Source: SHLQ01 sp033344795 (GTDB taxonomy: Bacteria; Actinomycetota; Acidimicrobiia; Acidimicrobiales; SHLQ01). From it: a DNA stretch of 64,000 nt. The notes under the pieces were generated by a model. That model was not told where the DNA came from and made no database searches. It saw only the letters and a program-made list of their open reading frames with translations. Location: positions 1,612,001 to 1,676,000 of the forward strand of contig JAWPMS010000001.1 in assembly GCA_033344795.1 (NCBI GenBank). Reading direction: 5' to 3'. Each line of letters begins with the position of its first letter. The first letter of the stretch is position 1. The position numbers and the translations under genes were made by a program. Shown here piece after piece: positions 52,392 through 60,252 of this stretch.

Positions 52392-53030
52392 GTGTCTCGT
52401 GATCCATCTCCGAATTCCACGCCGGAACAGGTCGGTCAGTTCATCGTCTTCGAGGGAGGTGACGGCTCTGGGAAGTCAACGCAGGCGAAATTGCTCGCTG
52501 AACGGCTGGGAGCGGTGTTCACCCGGGAACCCGGGGGCACCAAGATCGGCGCCAAGATTCGCGAATTGGTGCTCGACCCGAGCCACACCGAGATCTCGCA
52601 TCGAACGGAAGCGCTTCTCATGGCTGCGGACCGAGCCCAACACGTGCATGAACGAATTCGGCCAGCGCTCGAGGGCGGGCAACACGTCGTGAGTGATCGA
52701 CATGTCGCCTCGTCATTGGCCTATCAAGGGGTGGGTCGAGGGTTGGGCATCGACGTCGTCGCCGAGGTGAATGCGTTTGCGGTCGACACGGTGACGCCCG
52801 ACCTGGTCGTGCTCCTCGAGGCCGATCCGCACGATGCGCGGGAGCGGCTCGGCTCCGACCTGGATCGCATCGAAGATGCTGGCACCGAGCTTGCCGACGT
52901 GGTCGCATCGACGTACAGAACCTTTGCAGCCGACAATCCCACGCTCTGGGCCGTCGTTGATGCGACTGGGTCGATCGAGGAAGTCGCTGCGCGGGTGAAC
53001 GCCGTGGTCGCTGAACGGCTCGGCCTGTGA
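52392..53030 (+). CDS. tmk: Thymidylate kinase
   Basis: From GTG 52392 the 212-residue protein has the family length. It shows the P-loop FEGGDGSGKST near residue 20, the DR-type TREPGG motif, the SDRHVASSLAYQG segment (Asp-Arg) near 98 and a lid region with RLGSDLDRIE. It phosphorylates dTMP to dTDP for DNA synthesis. The longer frame from 52320 overlaps the divergent gene. The stop overlaps holB (GTGA), so the two are one operon. Confidence 0.93.
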   Translation: MSRDPSPNSTPEQVGQFIVFEGGDGSGKSTQAKLLAERLGAVFTREPGGTKIGAKIRELVLDPSHTEISHRTEALLMAADRAQHVHERIRPALEGGQHVVSDRHVASSLAYQGVGRGLGIDVVAEVNAFAVDTVTPDLVVLLEADPHDARERLGSDLDRIEDAGTELADVVASTYRTFAADNPTLWAVVDATGSIEEVAARVNAVVAERLGL

Positions 53031-54082
53031 GCAACGGGATGGGGCTCACGGCCACTGGTGACCCGTTCGATTCGATCATCGGACAACCACAGGCCGTGGA
53101 GCGACTCCGGGCTGCCGTTGGTTCTCCGGTGCATGCATATCTCTTTGTCGGGCCGCGAGGCTCGGGCAAACGCCGCGCCGCAGCCTGTTTCGCCGGCGAG
53201 CTTGTGGGCGATCCGAACGATCGAGAGCGAAACCGCGCGCTCGCGGCTCGCGAGGAACACCCCGACCTGGTCATTTTCGAGCCCGAGGGAAACTCGTTTC
53301 GGGCCGAGGAAGCAGATGCTGTCGTGGTCGAGGCCTCGCGTGCAGCCACCGAAGCGGGGCGCAAGGTCATCCTCATCGATCGCTTTCACGACGCGACGCC
53401 CGAGGCTGCGGCGAAACTTCTGAAGCCGATCGAAGAGCCGCCGGGTTCGGTCACCTTCGTGTTGCTGAGTGAGGAGGTGCCTCCCGAGCACGTGACGATC
53501 GCGTCGCGCTCCACCCGCATCGACCTGCCGTCGGTTTCGACGACGGCGATCGCTACGGCGCTCGAAGCTCGCGGGGTCGAGCGAACGATCGCAGAGGCTG
53601 CGGCGCGAGGATCGGGCGGAGACGTGCGTCGAGCGGAGTTGCTCGTGTCGGACGAGGCGTTCGCCCATCGCCGTGCGTTGTGGTGGGATGCGCCAGGCAC
53701 ACTCGATGGAAGTGGCTATGCGGTGAGCGAGATCGTGATCGCAATTCGAGCGGCCATCGACGACGCGCAGGCTCCGCTCGATGCCAGGCACGAGGTCGAG
53801 AGCGAAGCCATGGACAAGACCGAAGAGCTCACTGGTGTACGCGGGTCCGGGCGCAAGGCCATGGAGGCGCGCCACAAGCGAGAGGCCCGCTTGCACCGCA
53901 CCGATGAATGGAAGATGGGGCTCGCAACCCTTGCCCAGCGCTATCGGGAGCCGCTCGACTCCGGAACATCCGATCTGTCGGCATTCGATGTACTTCGCGA
54001 GGCGGCCGATGTCCTCGACCGCAATCCGAACGAAGAGCTTTGGCTCTCCGCTCTCCTGGTTCGACTTCCCGCTCTTGTCTGA
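53027..54082 (+). CDS. holB: DNA polymerase III delta-prime subunit
   Basis: The 351-residue clamp-loader protein has FDSIIGQPQAVERLRAAV, the P-loop VGPRGSGKRRA near residue 42, EAAAKLLKPIEEPPGSVTFVLLSE and the SRS-type arginine-finger region TIASRSTRIDLP. The Cys4 zinc module usual in HolB/DnaX is missing: only one Cys lies in that region. It helps load the sliding clamp onto DNA. The GTG overlaps the tmk stop. It converges with coaA with no gap. Confidence 0.88.
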   Translation: MSNGMGLTATGDPFDSIIGQPQAVERLRAAVGSPVHAYLFVGPRGSGKRRAAACFAGELVGDPNDRERNRALAAREEHPDLVIFEPEGNSFRAEEADAVVVEASRAATEAGRKVILIDRFHDATPEAAAKLLKPIEEPPGSVTFVLLSEEVPPEHVTIASRSTRIDLPSVSTTAIATALEARGVERTIAEAAARGSGGDVRRAELLVSDEAFAHRRALWWDAPGTLDGSGYAVSEIVIAIRAAIDDAQAPLDARHEVESEAMDKTEELTGVRGSGRKAMEARHKREARLHRTDEWKMGLATLAQRYREPLDSGTSDLSAFDVLREAADVLDRNPNEELWLSALLVRLPALV

Positions 54083-55111
54083 TCAGACTTTTTGAATTTG
54101 GACTCGCTCAACGCGATGATTGTCGCCCTTTGTGAGGATGCATCTCGCACGCTGGCGAGTGGGCGCAATGTTCTCGCGGAGGTTGGGTGCATTGATCGCT
54201 TCCCAAATGCCGGATGCCACTTCGATCGCAGCCTCTTCCGTCAGGTCCGCGTAGTGGCGAAAGTATGAATCTGGGTTTTGGAAGACCGACTCTCGCAGCG
54301 TCAAGAATCGCTCGACGTACCACGATTTGATGGTTGCTTCCTCGGCATCGACATAGATGGAGAAGTCAAAGAAGTCCGACACGAACTGGTTCTCAGAAGT
54401 GTTGTTTCCTTGCAGGACATTGAGTCCCTCGACGATGAGCACGTCAGGTCGCTCGAGAACGATCTCTTCGTCTTCGACGATGTCATAGAGAAGGTGCGAG
54501 TACACGGGTGCGGTGACACGAGTGTCACCTGACTTCATTCGCCTCAACAACTCCACAAGAGCCCCGGTGTCGTAACTCTCGGGGAACCCTTTGCGCGTCA
54601 TGAGGCCGCGGCGTTCCAGTTCTGCGTTGGGGAACAGGTAACCATCGGTGGTGACCAGATCGACCTTGGGGTGCGTGGGCCAATGCGACAGCAGGGTCTG
54701 CATGACGCGAGCCGTGGTGCTCTTGCCGACCGCCACACTGCCGCCGATTCCGATGATGTAGGGGATGGGCGCGCGAGGCGTCGACAAGAAGATGTCGGTG
54801 ACCGCTGACAATTGTTGGGTGGCGTTGATGTGCAGATTCAGGAGGCGAGAAAGTGGCAAATACACCTCTTCGACCTCATGCATGTCGAGGCGCTCGTTGA
54901 TACCGCGGACCGTCTCGATGTCGTCGGGGGACAACATCAGTGGTGTCGCCTCCCGCAGGGCCGACCATTCGGAGCGGGTGAACGATTCGAAGAGTCCTTC
55001 CACCGCTACAGACTGGCCCAAGTTGAGTGAAAGCCTGGCATCCGAGTGCTGGTCTCGAGGGAAGAAATTTCGGTCTGTAGTCCAATTGGCGGGTGTTAGC
55101 GTTGGCCCCAT
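54083..55111 (-). CDS. coaA: Type I pantothenate kinase
   Basis: The 342-residue kinase has IIGIGGSVAVGKSTTARVMQ near residue 120, VTTDGYLFPN, GFPESYD, YSHLLYDIV and DVLIVEGLNVLQ, all CoaA signatures. It phosphorylates pantothenate in the first step of coenzyme A synthesis and is usually feedback-inhibited by CoA. The 342 residues exceed the usual 310-320, from an extra N-terminal stretch. The ATG at 55111 overlaps the presumed start of the divergent hydrolase. Confidence 0.94.
   Translation of the reverse strand: MGPTLTPANWTTDRNFFPRDQHSDARLSLNLGQSVAVEGLFESFTRSEWSALREATPLMLSPDDIETVRGINERLDMHEVEEVYLPLSRLLNLHINATQQLSAVTDIFLSTPRAPIPYIIGIGGSVAVGKSTTARVMQTLLSHWPTHPKVDLVTTDGYLFPNAELERRGLMTRKGFPESYDTGALVELLRRMKSGDTRVTAPVYSHLLYDIVEDEEIVLERPDVLIVEGLNVLQGNNTSENQFVSDFFDFSIYVDAEEATIKSWYVERFLTLRESVFQNPDSYFRHYADLTEEAAIEVASGIWEAINAPNLRENIAPTRQRARCILTKGDNHRVERVQIQKV
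55097..55102 (+). promoter_or_regulatory. Candidate -10 element (TAGCGT) for the alpha/beta hydrolase
   Basis: TAGCGT is exactly 7 bases before an in-frame ATA codon at 55110. It is the same hexamer and spacing as before tmk. Confidence 0.45.
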
Positions 55112-55994
55112 AGCCCTCTACCCTTCGCCCTTCACCCGTGGGCTCCTTGCCGTTTGCGGCATCGGCGTCGTTCTCTTTGTCTTGGGTTGGACCACGAGCG
55201 AACACGAAGAGGCAACACGAACGGGTGAGGTACGTGGCGAGCTTGTCGTGTACGGATCGGCGCCAGGAGAGTTTGGAGAACTCTGGATACCGGCGGCGAA
55301 TGGAGCGGATGGTCATCCGATCATCGTGGTGATTCACGGTGGATTCTGGTCGCGTCGGGCGGCGGATTACAGCATCATGTCCGGGTTGTCGCACGCGCTG
55401 TTCGAATCGGGATTCGCCGTCTGGAATATCGAGTACGGACGAGTTGGTGAAGTCCAGGGTGGCTGGCCTCACACACTCGAGCACATCGCACACGCGGTCG
55501 ATCATGTCGACACGCTCGCCAAGGACTACGCGATCGATGCGTCGAGACTCGGCGTGGTGGGTCATTCTGCAGGAGGGCAGCTGGCGATTTGGTCCGCAGG
55601 TCGCGGAGACCTGGAATTTGACGACCCTGGCTCCAACCCCGGGCTCATTCCTTCCGTCGTTGTTGCGCTGGCTCCGATCTCGGACATCGAACGCGCTGAC
55701 CGCGAGGGCCTCGGCGACGATGCGGTACGCAAATTGCTCGGCGGACACCTGGATGCGGTTCCCGATCGGTATCGAGTGCTCGGGGTCGGCCGAGCGTCAC
55801 CGCAGGTGCAGATCATTCTGGCCGCCGACGATTCCACAGTTCCGGAGCGGTTTGCGCTTGGCGGATTCGAAGGCGAGCCCGAGCAGGTGCGGCGACTCGA
55901 TGGTCTCGATCACTTCGACCTGATCGCTCCTTCCGGAGACGCCATGACGGCGATCTTGGATGCGCTCCACATATTTCAGTCCGAGCGGGAATAG
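55110..55994 (+). CDS. Membrane-anchored alpha/beta hydrolase (BD-FAE/kynurenine formamidase-like); start codon uncertain
   Basis: The product has an N-terminal hydrophobic anchor (GLLAVCGIGVVLFVLGW) and an alpha/beta hydrolase domain with oxyanion motif IHGGFWSRR, nucleophile GHSAGGQ, an Asp in AADDSTVPERF and a His in LDHFDLIAPSG. This is the esterase/kynurenine-formamidase-like group. There is no ATG or GTG in frame near the anchor. TTG 55086 is the nearest conventional start, while the leaderless pattern would place initiation at ATA 55110. Substrate unknown. Confidence 0.72.
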   Translation: MALYPSPFTRGLLAVCGIGVVLFVLGWTTSEHEEATRTGEVRGELVVYGSAPGEFGELWIPAANGADGHPIIVVIHGGFWSRRAADYSIMSGLSHALFESGFAVWNIEYGRVGEVQGGWPHTLEHIAHAVDHVDTLAKDYAIDASRLGVVGHSAGGQLAIWSAGRGDLEFDDPGSNPGLIPSVVVALAPISDIERADREGLGDDAVRKLLGGHLDAVPDRYRVLGVGRASPQVQIILAADDSTVPERFALGGFEGEPEQVRRLDGLDHFDLIAPSGDAMTAILDALHIFQSERE

Positions 55995-56015
55995 ATTTCT
56001 GATATTGAAGTTACA

Positions 56016-56031
56016 TGTAATCATGATTACA
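56016..56031. promoter_or_regulatory. Perfect 16-bp palindrome TGTAATCATGATTACA over the promoter
   Basis: The palindrome overlaps the presumed -10 element of the following gene. A second palindrome TTACATGTAA (56011-56020) overlaps its left half. This looks like an operator, possibly for the RHH-like protein encoded just downstream. Confidence 0.65.
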
Positions 56032-56033
56032 CT
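56028..56033 (+). promoter_or_regulatory. Candidate -10 element (TACACT)
   Basis: TACACT is 7 bases before the ATG at 56041 and shares four bases with the palindrome, so a bound protein would block transcription. Confidence 0.45.
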
Positions 56034-56040
56034 ACAGGAC

Positions 56041-56634
56041 ATGAACAAACCATCTGGATCCGCACGAGGTCCCCGAGGACGCGGGCGAGGGCGGGGTCGC
56101 AAGCAACCCGCACCTCCTGCGACAACAACCGAAGAGTTGCGCGCGTGGTTCGCCGGCTCGTTGCCCGATGACTGGTTCACCGATCCGGTCTCCGTCGAGT
56201 TCGACAGAGATGAGATCATCGTGACCGGTACTCTGGCAAGTCCCAAACTTTCCGATGGCGATGATGCGACCCTGGCCGCTGAAGCCCGCATCGTCACCTT
56301 TCGTGAAGACACACGAGAGCAGCGAATCTCGGTGGCCCAACGAGCGGAACACCAATTTCAACGGGCCGTGTCGTGGGCGGTGACCTGTGGGGACGTCGAC
56401 CGTGTATTTACACGCGCGAGCGTCCCGGTCATGACGCGCCTCCAACTGGAGGACCGTCAAGTACTCGACACGCTGATCGACGCTGGCGTGGCTCGATCGC
56501 GAAGTGAAGCGATGGCCTGGTGCGTCCGTCTCGTGGCGGACAATGAGGCAGGCTGGATCGACGAACTACGCGACGCCATGACGGATCTCGAGGCAACCCG
56601 AACCAAGGGTCCGGAGAGCCAGCGCGACAGTTAG
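56041..56634 (+). CDS. Arg/Gly-rich protein with ribbon-helix-helix-like C-terminus, unknown function
   Basis: The 197-residue product has a basic N-terminus with repeated Arg-Gly (about 10-22), a middle domain (about 30-125) of unknown type, and a C-terminal stretch (about 130-175) reading MTRLQLEDRQVLDTLIDAGVARSRSEAMAWCVRLV split over strand and helices. The last part resembles a ribbon-helix-helix (CopG/Arc) fold. DNA binding is therefore plausible. The palindrome at its own promoter suggests autoregulation. ATG 56023 is an alternative start but would lie inside the palindrome. Confidence 0.6.
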   Translation: MNKPSGSARGPRGRGRGRGRKQPAPPATTTEELRAWFAGSLPDDWFTDPVSVEFDRDEIIVTGTLASPKLSDGDDATLAAEARIVTFREDTREQRISVAQRAEHQFQRAVSWAVTCGDVDRVFTRASVPVMTRLQLEDRQVLDTLIDAGVARSRSEAMAWCVRLVADNEAGWIDELRDAMTDLEATRTKGPESQRDS

Positions 56635-56661
56635 ACCCCGGGGAGTGGCCGCTCAGCGTGG

Positions 56662-57081
56662 CTAGGCCGCTGATGAGCCGAGCCGGTTGTTTCGCTCCTC
56701 GTGGATCTCTGCGTCGAGCACAATGATCTCCGTTTCGGTGAGGCGAGGTATGTCCATCTGGAGGCGAGTCACCGCTCTGAGTTCGACCTCGAGCTTGCGA
56801 AAGTAGCGGGACAACTCGAGTTTGGCGATGTTGCGCAACCACTCCGCTGGATGCAGCGCAAGGTCGGCGTCATTTCGACGGCGAAGCACCGCAATAGCGA
56901 ACGTCTCCGCAAGGAGTTCAGCGGCGGCGTCCGCATTGCGGGTACGTCGGTAGAAGAACGTGATCAACTCATGGGCTCGCCGGCCGTACAGCAGGTCGAA
57001 CAACTCACGGTCGAGCTCCCGCGGTGGGATGAGGCCGAGAGTGACGGCTGCAGATTTGGGAGGGGTTCGAGTACCGAGCAC
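56662..57081 (-). CDS. Truncated ECF-type sigma factor (region 2 only)
   Basis: The 139-residue product resembles sigma region 2 of ECF factors: ELITFFYRRTRNADAAAELLAETFAIAVLRR and PAEWLRNIAKLELSRYFRK correspond to the core-binding helix and the -10 recognition part. Region 4, which normally follows and binds the -35 element, is absent: the protein ends 44 residues after the PAEWLRNIAK motif, and no continuing frame is seen before the next gene. It may be a decayed gene or a naturally short factor. The GTG start has no strong Shine-Dalgarno. It is divergent from dinB. Confidence 0.6.
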   Translation of the reverse strand: MLGTRTPPKSAAVTLGLIPPRELDRELFDLLYGRRAHELITFFYRRTRNADAAAELLAETFAIAVLRRRNDADLALHPAEWLRNIAKLELSRYFRKLEVELRAVTRLQMDIPRLTETEIIVLDAEIHEERNNRLGSSAA

Positions 57082-57226
57082 GGGTGTCTCTTCGGCGAGC
57101 GAGGCCGATTTTCTTTAGGCGATTTCGTGCCGTGGCGCGAACTGTCACGCGTCTGCAATCGTGCCGACGGCAAAACGAAAGAACGGGGCCAAATCCGTTC
57201 GAGAGGCCCGTTTACTTCCTGCGTCA

Positions 57227-57232
57227 TAGATG
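57227..57232 (+). promoter_or_regulatory. Possible -10 element (TAGATG) of dinB
   Basis: TAGATG lies 7 bases before the ATG at 57240 but lacks the final T of the common hexamer, so it is weaker than the others. Confidence 0.3.
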
Positions 57233-57246
57233 CGAACATATGTTCG
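57233..57246. promoter_or_regulatory. LexA/SOS box on the dinB start codon (CGAACATATGTTCG)
   Basis: A perfect palindrome CGAAC-ATAT-GTTCG matches the CGAACnnnnGTTCG LexA box of Gram-positive bacteria. It contains the ATG of dinB. Confidence 0.85.
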
Positions 57247-58445
57247 TGTCCAATCAAGCCTCGATTCTCCATGCCGACCTCGACTCGTTCTATGCGTCGG
57301 TCGAGCAGCGAGATGATCCAACGTTGCGAGGATTGCCAGTTCTGGTCGGTGGCGGGGTCGTCTTGGCTGCGAGTTATGAAGCCAAGGCGTACGGCGTCAA
57401 GACCGCAATGACCGGACGTCAGGCCAAGGAGTTGTGTCCACAGGCCGTCGTCGTGCCACCCCGGATGGAGGCCTATTCCGAGGCGAGCAAGGCGGTGTTT
57501 GAGGTCTTCCATGACACCACTCCGCTCGTCGAAGGTCTGTCGATCGACGAAGCTTTTCTCGATGTCGGCGGCTTGTCGAAGATCTCCGGTTCTCCCGCCG
57601 AGATTGCGACCGAACTTCGCCATCGGGTCGCCACCGAGGTGGGGCTCGACATCACCGTTGGCGTAGCTCGCACCAAGTTTCTCGCAAAGGTGGCCAGCGG
57701 CGTGGCCAAACCTGACGGGCTCCTCATCGTCGACCCCGATCACGAGCTCGAGTTCCTCCGACCGCTGGAGGTCGAACGCTTGTGGGGGGTTGGCAAGGTC
57801 ACGGCCGCAAAACTGCGCGACGTCGAATTGCACACGGTTGGCGATGTCGCCGACCTGCCGGTCGAGACGTTGATCGGGTTTGTGGGTGTGGCCGCGGGCC
57901 GCAAGTTGCATGCTCTGGCCCACAACCGAGATCCGCGACCTGTGGTCGTCGGGAAACGACGATCGTCGATTGGTTCGCAACGTGCGCTCGGACGGCGTCC
58001 CAAGGCTCCGGGCGAACTCGATGCGGTGCTCGGTGGCATCGTCGATCGGGTCAGTCATCGCATGCGGCAATCGAATCGCGTTGGCCGGACCGTCGTCTTG
58101 CGATTCCGGTTCGACGACTTCTCGCGTGCCACTCGCTCGCACACCCTTCCGGAGTCGACGTCGGATACCACCTTGCTCCTCGGTGCATGCAGACGTCAGC
58201 TGGCGCTCATGGAGCCGATCATCGTCGAACGGGGAATCACCCTTCTGGGACTGTCGATCACGAACCTGTGTGATGCGGACGCTGTGCAGCTGGCGCTGCC
58301 GTTTGCAGAGATCGGGTTCGCCGATGGCACCGCTCTTGACGACGCACTCGATGGCGTGCGCGAGAAGTTCGGCTCGAATTCGATTGGACGAGCGACAAAT
58401 GTCGGCCGCGACATGGGATTCAGCGTGCCGATGCTCCCGGATTGA
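57240..58445 (+). CDS. dinB: DNA polymerase IV (Y-family, SOS-inducible)
   Basis: The 401-residue Y-family polymerase has the catalytic HADLDSFYASVEQ (11-23), SYEAKAYGVKTAM, LSIDEAFLDV near 105, TVGVARTKFLAKVAS near 140 and LWGVGKVTAAKL (helix-hairpin-helix). It copies damaged DNA in an error-prone way. The frame opens at 57084, but the ATG at 57240 places the fold correctly and is inside the LexA box, which suggests tight DNA-damage control. GTG 57246 is an alternative. Confidence 0.93.
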   Translation: MFVSNQASILHADLDSFYASVEQRDDPTLRGLPVLVGGGVVLAASYEAKAYGVKTAMTGRQAKELCPQAVVVPPRMEAYSEASKAVFEVFHDTTPLVEGLSIDEAFLDVGGLSKISGSPAEIATELRHRVATEVGLDITVGVARTKFLAKVASGVAKPDGLLIVDPDHELEFLRPLEVERLWGVGKVTAAKLRDVELHTVGDVADLPVETLIGFVGVAAGRKLHALAHNRDPRPVVVGKRRSSIGSQRALGRRPKAPGELDAVLGGIVDRVSHRMRQSNRVGRTVVLRFRFDDFSRATRSHTLPESTSDTTLLLGACRRQLALMEPIIVERGITLLGLSITNLCDADAVQLALPFAEIGFADGTALDDALDGVREKFGSNSIGRATNVGRDMGFSVPMLPD

Positions 58446-58456
58446 GGCCGTCCTCG

Positions 58457-58462
58457 TACGAT
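58457..58462 (+). promoter_or_regulatory. Candidate -10 element (TACGAT) of the thioesterase gene
   Basis: TACGAT is 8 bases before the ATG at 58471, in the 25-base gap after dinB. Confidence 0.45.
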
Positions 58463-58470
58463 CGTTGCTC

Positions 58471-58914
58471 ATGCGCGCCGAAGACTTTCCCCCGCTCGAT
58501 TCCGAAGTTGCCGAGCGCTGGGCGTTCTTCCCCCACTGGGAGGGCAAAACCTATTTCGTGAACATCGCGGGGCTCGAGGTCGAAGAACTCCGGACCGACT
58601 ACGCCCGCATGACCATGCCGTTTCGTGAGAGCAATCTCCAGGCTGCGGGTCTCGTGCATGGTGGCGCAATCGCCACGCTCATCGACACGGTGGTCGTCCC
58701 GTCGATCGGGACCGGCCTACCGGAAGGGTCGTTGTGGTCAACGATCGAGCTGCACGTCCAATACCACCGGCCGCTGCTCAGCGACGCGGTCGCCGAGGGG
58801 TGGGTGGTGAAGCGCGGCAGATCGGTCATCTTCACGCGGGCCGAAGTGGTCGACGCCGACGGTGAGCTGGTGGCGGTCGGAACTGCGACCTACATGGTGA
58901 AACTTCCTGAGTGA
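58471..58914 (+). CDS. PaaI/YdiI-type hotdog thioesterase
   Basis: The 147-residue hotdog-fold protein has AAGLVHGGAIATLIDTVV near residue 60, the HGG-type catalytic/CoA-binding loop, then STIELHVQYHRPLL and AVGTATYMVKL. It should hydrolyse acyl-CoA thioesters in the cytoplasm. The start at 58471 is supported by the TACGAT hexamer 8 bases upstream. Substrate chain length is unknown. Confidence 0.85.
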   Translation: MRAEDFPPLDSEVAERWAFFPHWEGKTYFVNIAGLEVEELRTDYARMTMPFRESNLQAAGLVHGGAIATLIDTVVVPSIGTGLPEGSLWSTIELHVQYHRPLLSDAVAEGWVVKRGRSVIFTRAEVVDADGELVAVGTATYMVKLPE

Positions 58915-58927
58915 TCTGTGGCCGCGG

Positions 58928-59950
58928 TCAGCGTCGCTTCCGTTTGACCTCCATGGCTCCTCGATAGACCTTCCCCATTCGGCGCATCTCGGCTCGGTAC
59001 GCCGCCTGATTCGAGCGGAGCTCCGCCGACGCGGCCTCGCGACGAAAAGCCCGCCAGCTGTCGACGCGGTCCGAGCTCAGCGAACCGTCTGCGAGAGCCT
59101 CGAGTACGGCGCAGCCAGGTTCTGTTTCGTGGTTGCAGTCGTTGAAGCGGCAGCTGTCGGCCAAGCTCGTCACATCGTCGAACCCTTCGTCGATCGTGTC
59201 GACGTCGGTGAAGAGGCCCACCTCGCGGACCCCCGGAGTATCGATGAGGCAGCAGTCATCGCGCAGAACATGGAGCTGGCGCGAGGTCGTCGTGTGACGT
59301 CCCTTGTGGTCGCCGGCGCGCACGGAACCGGTCGCGGCCGCGTCTTCTCCGGCCATCGCGTTCACGAGGGTCGACTTTCCCGCTCCCGACTCGCCGACCA
59401 GAACGAGCGTCTTTCCCGTCGACTGTGCAAATAGTTCATCGATTCCCAACGCCAGGGAAGCAGAGACAGCGATGACGTCCGAGCCCGGTACCTCGGAATA
59501 GATCTGCGATTCGATCTGCGATGTGTCGTCGACCAGATCGGACTTCGAAAGAATGACCAGCGGCGTGGCGCCGGCATCCCAAGCCAGCGCAGAGAAGCGT
59601 TCAATCCGTCCAATCGACAACGGACGGTCGACGCCACAGACGATTCCGATGATGTCGATGTTGGCCGCTATCGGCTGCGCAAGGCCCGTTCCAGGATCGC
59701 GCCGCTGAAGCAGAGACTTCCGGTCGATCAGCGCATCGACCCTGTCGCCGTCCACCGTGATCCAGTCGCCAACGGCGAGCGGCGGCACGGCTGGTCGAAG
59801 AGGGACCGATCTTGCCGTTCCCTGCGATGCGACGAGCACGGATGCCCCGTCGTGGCGAAGGACTCGTGCGGGCGTAGTTGTTTCGGTGCGGTCGAGAAGT
59901 TCGAAGTCTGCTTGCCATCGATCGGTCCAACCCAACGCTCGTGGCGTCAT
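58928..59950 (-). CDS. rsgA: Ribosome small-subunit-dependent GTPase A
   Basis: The circularly permuted GTPase has an N-terminal OB-like part (LGWTDRWQADFELL), G4 LSKSDLVD, then G1 LVGESGAGKSTLV, G3 LIDTPGVREV and a C-terminal zinc knuckle CRFNDCNHETEPGC. It assists late maturation of the 30S subunit. ATG 59950 is chosen because homology begins there; GTG 60022 and GTG 60142 would add a Ser/Thr/His-rich leader. A 13-codon ORF with a strong Shine-Dalgarno lies upstream, giving a leader of about 200 bases. Confidence 0.88.
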   Translation of the reverse strand: MTPRALGWTDRWQADFELLDRTETTTPARVLRHDGASVLVASQGTARSVPLRPAVPPLAVGDWITVDGDRVDALIDRKSLLQRRDPGTGLAQPIAANIDIIGIVCGVDRPLSIGRIERFSALAWDAGATPLVILSKSDLVDDTSQIESQIYSEVPGSDVIAVSASLALGIDELFAQSTGKTLVLVGESGAGKSTLVNAMAGEDAAATGSVRAGDHKGRHTTTSRQLHVLRDDCCLIDTPGVREVGLFTDVDTIDEGFDDVTSLADSCRFNDCNHETEPGCAVLEALADGSLSSDRVDSWRAFRREAASAELRSNQAAYRAEMRRMGKVYRGAMEVKRKRR

Positions 59951-60045
59951 GGGTGCTGATCGCGGGTTGTGAGACTCGCTCGAGGTCGTTGAGTGTGAAG
60001 TGGTGTGTTCTGATGAGGACACGGTGAAGAAACCTTTGTGATCTT

Positions 60046-60061
60046 GGCGGCCGAAGCCACC
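60046..60061 (-). other. UUCG-capped hairpin in the rsgA leader
   Basis: On the minus strand GGTGGC-TTCG-GCCGCC folds into a 6-bp stem with one G-U pair and a stable UUCG tetraloop, between the small leader ORF and rsgA. Confidence 0.45.
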
Positions 60062-60110
60062 AGGGTTGAAGAGACGAATCAGCCAGCGGTGCCGGCGATG
60101 TCGCAACGCG

Positions 60111-60152
60111 TCAGGCGCGTGCGAGGTGAGCGTTGTGCACATTCAGTTGCAT
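60111..60152 (-). CDS. 13-residue leader peptide ORF upstream of rsgA
   Basis: The ORF encodes MQLNVHNAHLARA and then TGA. AAGGAGGT (60161-60168 on the plus-strand coordinates) is 8 bases before the ATG, the strongest Shine-Dalgarno I saw in the window. It sits about 160 bases before the chosen rsgA start, separated by a UUCG hairpin. Translation may control the downstream gene or the ORF may be a free small protein. No amino-acid run typical of classical attenuators is present. It is too short for normal gene callers. Confidence 0.5.
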   Translation of the reverse strand: MQLNVHNAHLARA

Positions 60153-60252
60153 GAATACCCACCTCCTTCAGGTTTCGGCGATCGCCTTGTCGATCTACGA
60201 CCACGGTAGCTCGCACGGGCGGAGCGTGCTCGCCGGTTCGACATCTTCGCGA

